64,000 nucleotides of DNA from Candidatus Poribacteria bacterium (GTDB taxonomy: Bacteria > Poribacteria > WGA-4E > WGA-3G): positions 1,367,371 through 1,431,370 of the forward strand of contig OY282386.1 of NCBI GenBank assembly GCA_958295945.1, written 5' to 3'. The position numbers and the translations under genes were made by a program. Within the stretch, counting starts at the first letter, position 1, and every line of letters begins with the position of its first letter. Below are positions 25,701 through 34,374 of the stretch, piece after piece. Below the pieces are notes generated by a model, which was given only the letters and a program-made list of their open reading frames with translations, was not told where the DNA came from and ran no database searches.

Positions 25701-28371
25701 GATGTACTATAGGTTCAACCGTAACGCGTCCACTAATTTTAAAACTGATGGATCCAGCATCTGTAGTAAATTTGAGGATACCGTTCATAGTGCCGCAGTC
25801 ATCTTCGGTAATCATAACATCTTGTGCGACATCAACAAGTTTCCGTGTAAGGTATCCGGAAGCGGCAGTTTTCATAGCCGTATCCACCAATCCTTTTCGT
25901 GACCCGTAGGTTGATGTGAAGTAATCAAGTACATCTAAACCTTCGCGATATGAGGATTGTATCGGTGTGGATAAGATCTCACCGTCTTGTCTTGACTTCA
26001 ATCCAACAATTGCACTGATCTGTGAGAACGGGTTTTTTCGTGCGCGTGCACCGCTGTCTGCCATCAGATGAACGGGACTAAATCCTTCTACCTCTTTCCC
26101 TTGTTCAACCAGATATGCTTTCGTTTCTGGCAGTACCGTGAATAACGACTCCCCAACTTCATTCACTGCGACAGACCATATTCGAATCTTTTCATTTTCA
26201 AATTCTTCCGCCTCAAGGTTGTCTTGCTCTTTGAGAAGATCAATCTGTTTTTGAGCATCCCTGAGAATCTTTTTCTTCGCTTCAGGTATCAAATAGTCTC
26301 TAATACCCGGAGAAATCCCACTCCGTGTAGCATATTCAAAACTAAGTTTCTGCAATCGATCTAATAGAGAAACAGTTTCAGCAGTACCAAGTTCATTGAA
26401 ACACTGTTTGACAAGTTCTGACAGTCGTCTGCCACGTGCTTCCTCATTGAAAAATGGTAATTCAAGCTCTGATACTTCATCCTCCCATGAGAGTGAGACG
26501 GTTCCGTTTGTGTGAGGCAGGACTTCATTGAATATTACGCGTCCCACAGTAGTGAGAATCGGTTCACGATGTTCTTTGAAAAACAGCACAACAGAATCAT
26601 GGAGTTTGATCGTGCCGCACCCGTGTGCGTGTGTAACCTGATCAAGTGTTGTAAAACGTCTTCTTGCCCAAGTTTCGCTTTCTAATGATGCGAATACATT
26701 GTCTTTATCGGAGTCTTCAACATAAGCGGCGTGTAGTTTTTCTGCTCGTTCTCTGTGCTCGGGAAGTTCTTTTGTAAGAAAACTTGCGCCTAAAATCATG
26801 TCAAGTTCGGGAACTGCAATAGGTTCGCCATGGGAAGGTTTTAGGATATTCCCACTACTGAGCAGCAGCATCTTCGCCTCAGTGCGTGCCTCAATAGACA
26901 GCGGTACATGAACAGCCATCTGGTCGCCATCAAAATCGGCATTAAACGCCTTACACACAAGTGGAGGAATTCGTATGGATTTTCCCTCAACCAGCACCGG
27001 CATAAATGCCTGAATTCCAAGGCGATGAAGTGTTGGTGGACGATTTAAGAGTACTGGATGGTCAGCGATGACTTCCTCCAACGCTTCCCATACAGGTGAA
27101 TCAGGTGTAACGTGGTCAGTCAAGTTCTTACCACGTTTTATCGTCTGGGCATCCCCCGCTGCCATCAGTTTCTCAATAATGAATGGTTTGAATAATTCCA
27201 CAGCCATTAATTTGGGTATACCACACTGATGCAGTTCTAATTCAGGACCGACGACAATCACACTTCTGCCAGAATAGTCCACCCGTTTTCCGAGTAAGTT
27301 TTGACGGAAACGTCCGACTTTACCTTTAAGAATGTCAGATAAAGATTTTAGAGCGCGTTTACCCGGCCCGGTAACTTTGCGTCCATGTCTTCCGTTGTCC
27401 AAAAACGCATCAACAGATTCTTGAAGCATACGTTTTTCATTACGGAGGATGACTTCTGGGGAACGGAGATCAATTAGTTTCTGTAGACGATTGTTCCTAT
27501 TTATAACGCGGCGATATAAATCGTTCAGGTCACTTGTTGCGAATCTTCCACCCTCTAATGATACTAATGGACGTAGATCGGGACTAATCACTGGAAGCAC
27601 TTCAAGAATCATCCAATCGGGTTGCATGCTTGCTTTTTCAAAACCAGCAACCATCTTGAGTTGTTTTGAGAGTTTAACTTTTTTCTGATGACTTGAAGTC
27701 TGCTCAAGTTCCTCTCTAAATTTATCGACATCTTCAGGTAGATCAATATTTCGCAGGAGTTCCTGAATTGCTTCAGCACCTGTTCCAGCTTTAAAGGTAT
27801 CTGGGAATTCGCGTTGCTTTGCTATTACATCCGCTTCTGTGAGAATATCTTTCTCAACTAAACCACAACTTTCATCAGTTACCTCTGTGACAATAAAGGC
27901 TTCGAAATAGAGCACTCTCTCTACTTGGCGTGATGCGAGTTCCAAAAATGTTCCGAGTCGGGATGGTATCCCTTTGAAAAACCATATATGAGAAACAGGT
28001 GTCGCAAGTTTTATGTAACCGAGTCGTTCTCTTCTGACCTGAGATTTTGTGACTTCAACACCACACTGATCACAAATTAGTCCTTTATGCTTAATCCGTT
28101 TGTACTTGCCGCAACTGCACTCAAAATCTTTCTGTGGACCAAATGTAGCTTCACAGAATAGACCTTGCTGCTCTGGACGAAAACTGCGATAATTAATCGT
28201 TTCAGCTTTTTTGATTTCGCCGCAATCACAAGTACCTTTTTCTACACACGTCCAAACATCGTTTGCCGGATTCCGTCGCTTACAAGATGTGCGCTTTGCC
28301 CAATCTTTTATCTGATCAGGGGAGGCGATACTAATAGATATACGATTAAATCGATTTTCTTTGTCTGCCAT
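22765..28371 (-). CDS. rpoC: RNA polymerase beta' subunit with giant repeat-bearing SI3-type insertion
   Basis: This is the catalytic beta' subunit, 1868 residues against about 1400 in E. coli. It has the clamp zinc site (C85, C87, C100, C103), the active-site NADFDGDQM loop, and the trigger-loop helix (GTQLTMRTFHTGG near residue 1000). The C-terminal part starts GIPRVTELFEARRPK and ends with KINDKH-like and VRQMLQKIRI segments. Between trigger-loop halves lies an SI3-like sandwich-barrel domain. Residues 1032-1542 interrupt it with about 13 degenerate repeats of 26-50 residues, built around Y-x-V-x2-V-x-H-P-[DE]-C and LLTE-x-E-Y. A second, 25-residue Cys-rich insertion lies at residues 26-50. 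AAGGAG precedes the ATG. It follows rpoB by 123 bases that contain a long hairpin. Confidence 0.97.
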   Translation of the reverse strand: MADKENRFNRISISIASPDQIKDWAKRTSCKRRNPANDVWTCVEKGTCDCGEIKKAETINYRSFRPEQQGLFCEATFGPQKDFECSCGKYKRIKHKGLICDQCGVEVTKSQVRRERLGYIKLATPVSHIWFFKGIPSRLGTFLELASRQVERVLYFEAFIVTEVTDESCGLVEKDILTEADVIAKQREFPDTFKAGTGAEAIQELLRNIDLPEDVDKFREELEQTSSHQKKVKLSKQLKMVAGFEKASMQPDWMILEVLPVISPDLRPLVSLEGGRFATSDLNDLYRRVINRNNRLQKLIDLRSPEVILRNEKRMLQESVDAFLDNGRHGRKVTGPGKRALKSLSDILKGKVGRFRQNLLGKRVDYSGRSVIVVGPELELHQCGIPKLMAVELFKPFIIEKLMAAGDAQTIKRGKNLTDHVTPDSPVWEALEEVIADHPVLLNRPPTLHRLGIQAFMPVLVEGKSIRIPPLVCKAFNADFDGDQMAVHVPLSIEARTEAKMLLLSSGNILKPSHGEPIAVPELDMILGASFLTKELPEHRERAEKLHAAYVEDSDKDNVFASLESETWARRRFTTLDQVTHAHGCGTIKLHDSVVLFFKEHREPILTTVGRVIFNEVLPHTNGTVSLSWEDEVSELELPFFNEEARGRRLSELVKQCFNELGTAETVSLLDRLQKLSFEYATRSGISPGIRDYLIPEAKKKILRDAQKQIDLLKEQDNLEAEEFENEKIRIWSVAVNEVGESLFTVLPETKAYLVEQGKEVEGFSPVHLMADSGARARKNPFSQISAIVGLKSRQDGEILSTPIQSSYREGLDVLDYFTSTYGSRKGLVDTAMKTAASGYLTRKLVDVAQDVMITEDDCGTMNGILKFTTDAGSISFKISGRVTVEPIVHPTTEEILVESDTFISPQIAQRIEDAEVPSVRVRSILTCETEKGVCAKCYGADLTSGQRVNVGEAIGIIAAQSIGEPGTQLTMRTFHTGGVVEDVSEGLARKILAKSSGTVRFRDFIPGRTVHEKDGLWIVDKVAEHLDQAKYKVKTVQHPDCQLQPDELLTERQYQENIERFPGFEVEPIVFQVIKVNKTEIVEENSDNEFSLQEGQYLTEKEYNMCLHKYSLFRISEPLYRVQSVKHPEISLETGVLLTETEMEAWKVKIRPFTGEWVYQTNKGDLLTESEYLQQQKDVTAAMKYQIQSITDKSCTYKEGDLLTVEQESQHHIDFDDPVYTVRDVSPGIDLSEGQEYSVTDLQKVQEENKTFEVQRPSAKLLRVTQVNHPECPLKLAELIDHENLETLQDKFSGFAAERLRYRITAVHHPECPLDTEELLTETEKKAVLKEYPGFEVDVEKNEGAFEVERLYRVVASHHPDFPVPEDEIITQSESNRYRRNFKGFDFEKLHIRVQDGEDTEEVLTDTEYKALVKQHRETDTPPPEFKLVYHILAVHHEECPFSAGQQIEETEYKRGQRLYKGFDTERVYKVIKINEPETDVKVDQILSDADYKKALSTTSRNIYRVTKVLHPNCTLDIGQELKDWEYNTALEQYPGVVVDGLIETFRIEILMKDGGHKSHLIPAGYSVSVKDGDSVNVQSPLAELHEKSTNLDIVVGIPRVTELFEARRPKREDAAEIAEIDGQLQLTGQKAGVPQYRIVDEATKSRLYSIPDEKRRVDDGDQVEAGQPLTDGYLNPHDILKIGRTTLNGHSLEGEEALWTYLVDEVQTVYGPNTINDKHVEVIVRQMLQKIRILTVGDTTFYANDEVTRHKFHAENKRVEEENGTPATGEPVLQSISKASLSTDSFISAASFQQTPKVLTDAAVEGQTDMLTGLKENVILGRLIPAGTGFSEWQELNVSYDAIDDEPEPEILPEELPELEAEVVED
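23746..25278 (-). repeat. Coding tandem repeats within rpoC (about 13 units)
   Basis: These 511 codons (residues 1032-1542) hold degenerate units. Starts of the clearest are YKVKTVQHPDC, LYRVQSVKHPE, LLRVTQVNHPEC, LRYRITAVHHPEC, LYRVVASHHPDF, YHILAVHHEEC and IYRVTKVLHPNC. Most carry a following LLTE/ILSD-type segment and a Y-x-G-F end. Several units have lost parts (for example the one starting WVYQTNKGDLLTESEY). No stop or frameshift interrupts them. Confidence 0.85.
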
Positions 28372-28418
28372 TCTTTCTTCTCCTTCATTATGATTGTGGA
28401 AATGGTTCTCGGCAGTAA

Positions 28419-28479
28419 ACTATCAGTTTTCATAAAAGAGATGTGATTTTGAACAATTCTCTTTACGAAAACCGATAGT
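28419..28479 (-). promoter_or_regulatory. Hairpin in the rpoB-rpoC intercistronic region
   Basis: On the minus-strand transcript ACTATCGGTTTTC pairs with GAAAACTGATAGT over 13 positions (one G-U), and an inner pair (AAAGAG with CTCTTT) extends it. No U-run follows, so it is unlikely to be a terminator. It could be an RNase III site or stability element. Confidence 0.55.
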
Positions 28480-28494
28480 CACTTTAGTCTCAAA

Positions 28495-31400
28495 CTATTC
28501 GGAATCGTCCATATCCCAGGTGAGTTTTAGGGGTGGTTCATCCTCTATGGGTTCCATTGTATCCAATGTATGTAAAAGTGGAAAGTCTGTATCACCGAGT
28601 CGGCTTTGATCTGAGTCTACATCAGCAGGATCGCCTTCGGTCAACTCTACATTTAAGCCTAAACTTTGCAGTTCTCGGACCAACACATTGAATGATTCAG
28701 GTGTGCCGGGTTTCATTGGGCTCTGTCCTTTTACTATTGACTCATAGATTTTTGTTCTGCCTTTAACATCATCGGATTTGATAGTCAACATCTCTTGTAA
28801 TGTATGTGCGGCACCGTAAGCTTCCAATGCCCATACCTCCATTTCACCGAGACGTTGCCCCCCATGTTGTGCTTTTCCACCGAGGGGTTGCTGTGTTACC
28901 AATGAATAAGGACCGGTTGATCGCGCATGCATCTTATCCGCTACAAGGTGGTTTAACTTTAGGAAATATACATAACCGACTGTGACTTCCTGTCCAAATG
29001 AATCACCAGTTCGACCATCATATAAAACACTTTTTCCAGTCTTTCTGACGTTTTCAGGTAAGTCTGTTTTCGCTAACATGTCAAATACCTCAGTCTCTGT
29101 AGCACCATCAAACACGGGTGATGCAATATGCATATTGAGTTCCTTACAGGCTAAACCTAAATGAATCTCAAGGATTTGCCCAACATTCATCCGAGAAGGC
29201 ACGCCGAGAGGATTTAACACTATATCAACAGGAGTTCCATCTGGTAGGTATGGCATATCTTCTTCAGGTAGAATCTGTGCGACGACACCTTTGTTTCCAT
29301 AACGTCCAGCCATTTTATCACCGATGGAAATAGGTCGACGGCTTGCCACATAAACTTTTACAAGTTTCAGGACGCCAGGTTTCAATTCTTCACCCGCTTC
29401 AAGTTTTTCTAATGCGGCATCTTTTTCCTGTGTATATACGTCAATTCTCCCTTTAGCGATATCTTGTAGACTTTGGATATATGCAGTGGCATCCGCATCA
29501 GTGACTTGCAGCCCTTCAAGTTCACTTTGCGAAAGTCCAGTTAAATATTCACGATTCAATGCATTACCAGCTTCCAACTGCTGGGGAGTATCTGCGTTTT
29601 CCGTATCTTCGCTGTTATTATCAATCCCAATTGTTGTTGGATAAGCAAGTTCTTTGTTGACTAAAGTCTCTCGCATCTCTTCTGTTAGACGTTCAGCAAT
29701 CTGTTGACACTGTTCCTGCCATGTCTGCTGAATTTGTTTCCTAAGATTATCTTGATGCAAAGCAGTTCGCTCACTGTTCGGAGTGGCTTGTCGAGAAAAC
29801 ACCTTTACATCTATGACAACACCTTCAACGCCAGGGCGGGTATAGGCGGATGCATCTTTGACCTCTTTAACTTTTTCACCGAAAATTGCTCGTAGGAGTT
29901 TCTCTTCAGGACCGTATTCTGCTTCACCTTTCGGGGAGATTTTGCCGACAAGAATACTACCTGTTCCGACGACACTCCCTATACGAATGACACCTTCTTC
30001 ATCAAGTTGTGCGAGACTACGAGTGGACATGTTTGGAATATCGCGTGTAATCTCCTCGTCCCCCATTTTCGTTTGTCGAGCAGCAACTTCAAATTCTTCA
30101 ATATGGATAGAGGTAAAAGTATCGTTCTTAATGAGCGATTCACTAATGAGAATAGAGTCTTCAAAGTTATGTCCGCCCCACGGCATATACGCACAAAGGA
30201 TATTTCTTCCGAGTGCAAGTTCACCACCCTCAGTAGAAGTGCCATCGGCAATCACATCACCTTTTTCTATAACATCACCGATTTCTACACGTGGACGTTG
30301 GTGGATACATGTGCCGCTGTTACTGCGTTTAAAGTTTTTCAGTTTATAAACATCATACCCCATTTCACTGAATGTGTGCTCACCTTCTTCAAGATGAAGT
30401 GCTTGCCCTGTGCGGATCAAGATTTCTTCAGCATCAACACTTGTGACAACACCACCACTGTGTGCGACTACCATAGCATTTGCATCCCGTGCTGCCCGAT
30501 GTTCCATGCCTGTGCCAACCCAAGGTGCTTCTGGTGAGATTAATGGGACGGCTTGGCGTTGGTGGTTTGCCCCCATTAGTGCGCGGTTCGCATCTTCATG
30601 TTCTAAGAAGGGAACGAGTGCGGCAGAAACCCCGACAATCTGTTGTGGGGCAATCCCGATATAGTCAATATCTGAAATTTCGCGTTCAATCACTTCTTCA
30701 CCTTTGCGGCTCCGTAGAATTTTTGCTCTGCTGCCTTTTGTAATGGCATCTGCGGGGGCAATATTATATTTGTCCTCCGCATCAGCGGTTAAATATTCTA
30801 CATCTTTCGTAACTTTTCCGTTACGTATAGCACGATATGGTGTTTCTAAGAATCCATACGGATTGACCCGCGCAAATGTGGCTAACGACACGATGAGTCC
30901 AATAGAAGGACCTTCAGGAGTCTCTAATGGACAGACGCGTCCATAGTGAGTCCGATGGACATCTCGCACGGCTGCGGTTGCCCGGTCACGGTGCAGTCCA
31001 CCAGGACCAATCGCGGAAATACGACGTTTATGCGTGAGTTCATCCAACGGATTGATCTGTTGCATGAATTGCGATAGTTGGTTAGAACCGAAAAACTCCC
31101 GGAGTGACATAATGAGTGGTTTAGGATTGACTAAGTTCTTAGGATTCTTTAGCTGCGCATCGGTCGTTGTGCTAAGTTTTTCACGTGCTGCACGACGCAT
31201 CTGCAACAACGCAATTCGAAACTGATTTTCAAGCAGCTCACCTATGACACGCACCCGTCTGTTACCCAGATGATCCAAGTCATCTACAGGCCGGAGTCCG
31301 TTGCGTATGTCCATCAGATATTTCAGTGTGGAAGCAATATCTTCTCTTCGTAGCACCCGCATATCTTCAGATGGCATCTCATCAGATTCATCCTGATAAA

Positions 31401-32520
31401 CTGGTAGGTCTCCGAGTTTTGTATTAATCTTGTATCTACCGACAGTACCTAAATCGTAACGTGCGCCATCAAAAAATAGACGTTCCAAACATGTTGATGC
31501 TGCTTCGCGGGTTGGCGAATCCCCCGGTCTCAATGTGCGAAAAATCTCAACAAGTGCTTTTTCTTGTAGCGTGTCACCTGCACTTGTCTTTACCGTATCG
31601 CGTGAGAGCGTATTTCGCAAAAAGCGTAACTCTTGCTCATCCGATTCCACTAATACTTCAACTTCTGATACTTGAGCTTCCACCAGTCTGTCAAATTCTA
31701 TTTCAGATAATTTCGTATTAGCTTCAAGTAGAATTTCACCTATATTAGTATCAACAGCATTTTCAGCGATAACACGTCCAATGACATCCTGCGTTAATTT
31801 GACATTTTCTGTGTTACCAAAAAGTTTTAGGATTTCTGCATCTGTTTGCCATCCGAGTGCACGTAATAACACAGTAACCAATAGTTTTTTCTTTCGGTCA
31901 AGTCTGACATGAATGCAATCCTTTGAATCGAATTCAAACTCTATCCATGCCCCGCGGTATGGAATAATCTGGCCTGTGGGGAGTTTCTGCACGCTTGATG
32001 CATGCGATTTATCAAGAAAAATTACACCAGGCGAACGTTGTAATTGATTGACAATCACACGCTCGGAACCATTGACAATAAATGTTCCATTTTCAGTCAT
32101 TAACGGGATATCGCCAAGATAGACCTCCGATTCGGTAATGTCTAATACCCGGGTCTGTCCTGTGTCTTCATCCTTTTCCCGTTCAACACACATCAGTCGT
32201 GCTTGTAATCGCCCCTGATAGTTTAGACCCCGTGCTTGGCAATCCATAAGATCATGTGTCGGTGGACTGAGTGTGTAACTAACAAATTCAAGGCTTGTGG
32301 TTTCTTTAAAGTCATAAATCGGAAAAACTTCTTTGAACAATGCCTGTAGACCTTTTGTTTCGCGTTCATCTTCTGGCACATCACGCTGCATAAATGAAGC
32401 ATAGGAACGCTTTTGTGTCTCAATTAAGTCAGGCAGTTCAAGGACCGTGGGGGTTTTAGCAAAGGAGACGCGCTGTCGTAACGAAGCAGGACTTCCATTA
32501 GATTTAATTTTTTTGGGCAT
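28495..32520 (-). CDS. rpoB: RNA polymerase beta subunit
   Basis: The 1341-residue beta subunit contains all major landmarks. These are the rifampicin-pocket segment (QLSQFMQQINPLDELTHKRR), GRVCPLETPEGPSIGLI, the KMAGRYGNKG active-site lysine region, and the C-terminal MEVWALEAYGAA. An acidic insertion (about residues 985-1040) interrupts the region before GVLKLVKVYVASRRP. The pocket differs from E. coli at positions equivalent to 516 (D to Q), 518 (N to I) and 522 (S to D). An AAGGTGA ribosome site precedes the ATG. rpoC follows on the same strand. No ribosomal protein genes lie upstream; the flank is repeats and an IS. Confidence 0.98.
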   Translation of the reverse strand: MPKKIKSNGSPASLRQRVSFAKTPTVLELPDLIETQKRSYASFMQRDVPEDERETKGLQALFKEVFPIYDFKETTSLEFVSYTLSPPTHDLMDCQARGLNYQGRLQARLMCVEREKDEDTGQTRVLDITESEVYLGDIPLMTENGTFIVNGSERVIVNQLQRSPGVIFLDKSHASSVQKLPTGQIIPYRGAWIEFEFDSKDCIHVRLDRKKKLLVTVLLRALGWQTDAEILKLFGNTENVKLTQDVIGRVIAENAVDTNIGEILLEANTKLSEIEFDRLVEAQVSEVEVLVESDEQELRFLRNTLSRDTVKTSAGDTLQEKALVEIFRTLRPGDSPTREAASTCLERLFFDGARYDLGTVGRYKINTKLGDLPVYQDESDEMPSEDMRVLRREDIASTLKYLMDIRNGLRPVDDLDHLGNRRVRVIGELLENQFRIALLQMRRAAREKLSTTTDAQLKNPKNLVNPKPLIMSLREFFGSNQLSQFMQQINPLDELTHKRRISAIGPGGLHRDRATAAVRDVHRTHYGRVCPLETPEGPSIGLIVSLATFARVNPYGFLETPYRAIRNGKVTKDVEYLTADAEDKYNIAPADAITKGSRAKILRSRKGEEVIEREISDIDYIGIAPQQIVGVSAALVPFLEHEDANRALMGANHQRQAVPLISPEAPWVGTGMEHRAARDANAMVVAHSGGVVTSVDAEEILIRTGQALHLEEGEHTFSEMGYDVYKLKNFKRSNSGTCIHQRPRVEIGDVIEKGDVIADGTSTEGGELALGRNILCAYMPWGGHNFEDSILISESLIKNDTFTSIHIEEFEVAARQTKMGDEEITRDIPNMSTRSLAQLDEEGVIRIGSVVGTGSILVGKISPKGEAEYGPEEKLLRAIFGEKVKEVKDASAYTRPGVEGVVIDVKVFSRQATPNSERTALHQDNLRKQIQQTWQEQCQQIAERLTEEMRETLVNKELAYPTTIGIDNNSEDTENADTPQQLEAGNALNREYLTGLSQSELEGLQVTDADATAYIQSLQDIAKGRIDVYTQEKDAALEKLEAGEELKPGVLKLVKVYVASRRPISIGDKMAGRYGNKGVVAQILPEEDMPYLPDGTPVDIVLNPLGVPSRMNVGQILEIHLGLACKELNMHIASPVFDGATETEVFDMLAKTDLPENVRKTGKSVLYDGRTGDSFGQEVTVGYVYFLKLNHLVADKMHARSTGPYSLVTQQPLGGKAQHGGQRLGEMEVWALEAYGAAHTLQEMLTIKSDDVKGRTKIYESIVKGQSPMKPGTPESFNVLVRELQSLGLNVELTEGDPADVDSDQSRLGDTDFPLLHTLDTMEPIEDEPPLKLTWDMDDSE

Positions 32521-32885
32521 ATATATTCACCTTGCAAGGTAGCGGATGGATTGAAGGTTTTAACGACTGGACTTCAGTTTCAAACGAGTTGACAGAGAAT
32601 TCTACTGCAATTAACAGAAAAGAGGGTGATTCCTACACAATTGAAACTCAGTGTTTCTTGACAGATGTTCTTCACATATTAAAGCATGCTATGATGATAT
32701 ACAAATAGGATTGACACAACTTTCACGATTTGTTCAATAATTTTGACTATAACGGTGTAATTATCAGCAGCATTCTGAGTTTGCCAGCGCGTTTACAAAG
32801 CACCCTACCGTTTTGTCCGTAAGTCCTGATACTGTATTGCGAATGGCGTCCTCAATGGAGTAGTATGTGAATTGAATAACCTAAT

Positions 32886-33052
32886 TTAACGTGAGTTTGA
32901 TAAATAGTTATGACTTCCACATTGCCTCTTAAAGTCCCACTGATAAGGGGGATTTAGGGGGTTAAATCACTGAAATAGCGACTTTTTAACCCCCTAACCC
33001 CCTTATCAAGGGGGAATGCGTCTGTCCTGTATAATTATCAAACTCACGTTAA
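32886..33052. mobile_element. 167-bp MITE with TTAACGTGAGTTTG ends
   Basis: TTAACGTGAGTTTG at 32886-32899 is exactly inverted at 33039-33052. The interior is a large hairpin of TGATAAGGGGGATTTAGGG type, mirrored by CCCTAACCCCCTTATCA. The end motif also occurs at 3301 and 5845. Confidence 0.8.
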
Positions 33053-33054
33053 TT

Positions 33055-33157
33055 TATGGTAAATTATTGAAGTAATTCTACACATTCCTTAGGCGAGGTT
33101 AGGAAACCTCGCCTACCGTAGATAGAAAGTGTAGATATATTTTTATACTTCACCATA
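33055..33157 (-). mobile_element. 103-bp MITE, identical to 55358-55460 in reverse
   Basis: TATGGT and ACCATA ends enclose a hairpin GCGAGGTTAGGAAACCTCGC. The reverse complement is identical, base for base as I read it, to 55358-55460. Its ends match the neighbouring IS630 element (TATGGT...ACCATA). Confidence 0.88.
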
Positions 33158-33278
33158 GTTAACAATAAAAAGTAGTAGGCGCGAAATACCACTTGACTTC
33201 ACATACCTAACAGAAAATGCGGATGAAGTATTTGACGACCAACGGTAAACACCAAATAATTATGACTATTTTCCATTT

Positions 33279-34187
33279 ATGGTGGATTATTGAATTAATT
33301 GGACATATTTATGATCTCTTCAAGTGTTTTATCTTTGTTATATTCTCGTAATCGTTTTATGTTTGCAAAGTCGTGTTCAATGGGGTTATAGTCTGGTGAA
33401 TATGGTGGCAAGGACAATAAGGATGCTCCTGTTGCTTCTATGAGTTCTCGTGTGCGTTGTGTTCTATGTATACGAGCATTATCCAATATGACGAGATGGT
33501 TTTCTCCTATTTGCGGACATAACTGATATTCAAGCCGCGTATTGAAACGCTCCGCAGGACAACTCCCATCAAGTAGAGTAGGTATTGTCCACGCCTACTC
33601 TATACGGGCTGCTAATAAAGTTGTTGTGCGGGTTCTTTGCCTTGATATGAGGTCAAAAACCGGTTCGCCTTTTGGTGTATAACCGAAACGCCTAAAACTT
33701 TCTGAACGAAACCCGCTTTCATCAATAAAAACTAATGATTTTCCGCTTTGTTCTTCAGCTGCGAGTTGTTCACGATAGGTTTTTCGCTTTTGATCACATC
33801 GTTCCTTATAGCCGAGTGTCTTTTTTTTCGCGAGATACCAAGTTTTCGCAGTCCATACCAAATACAATGGTATGAGACACCAAAATGATTAGCACGTTCA
33901 GTAATAGTCTGATCGGGAAAATCTTGGACCTGTTGTTTGAGTACGTTATAGTCAATACACCTGGATCCCCGAGGTCCAGGCTTTTGGGGGGTAAGTGTAT
34001 CTGGTGCTTTTAGCCATATATAGATAGTATTACGCGAGATATTATACCGCTTTACAGCTTCTACTTTGCTACCGCCACCTTTTACAAAATCAAGGACACG
34101 TTTACGTAAATCTTTTGAATATGCCATAATACCAGATATTATATCACAAATATAAAATGTATAATTTATAATATATTCTTTACCATA
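33279..34187 (-). mobile_element. IS630-family element, decayed transposase
   Basis: The 909-bp element has TATGGT...ACCATA ends and the same layout as the IS at 20879-21785. The N-terminal frame starts at 34127 (MAYSKDLRKRVLDFVKGG) and runs to 33732. The catalytic frame covers 33867-33595 (FIDESGF) and, after an in-frame TAG near 33592-33594, 33486-33295 (DNARIH, DYNPIEHDF). The stop lies where the other copy reads through, so this transposase is probably inactive. The element sits upstream of the DUF4416 gene. Confidence 0.85.
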
Positions 34188-34332
34188 ACTATAAAATAGT
34201 TGCCTATTTTTTGAAGAAGTTATATACTTCACTACAAAGAAACATGTAAAATACGTTTACTTTAGAAACTTCTTTAAGGCGTAACGTAATATTATACCTT
34301 TCAAATTATAAATTGTCAAGAAAAATGTTGGA

Positions 34333-34362
34333 TATTTTACATATTGGCGTACAATTTGCTAT
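34333..34362 (+). promoter_or_regulatory. Promoter-like sequence for the DUF4416-peptidase pair
   Basis: TTTACA and TATACT are separated by 18 bases just upstream. A start near 34370 would leave almost no leader before the ATG at 34375, so that mRNA would be leaderless or use the ATG at 34414. Confidence 0.45.
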
Positions 34363-34374
34363 ACTTATGTAACA

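Larger units (their letters stand above)
32521..33278. other. rpoB upstream region with two MITEs
   Basis: Bases 32521-32885 should hold the rpoB promoter and leader, but I see no consensus promoter that stands out. The rest is the elements at 32886-33052 and 33055-33157 and unassigned sequence to 33278. Confidence 0.5.
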
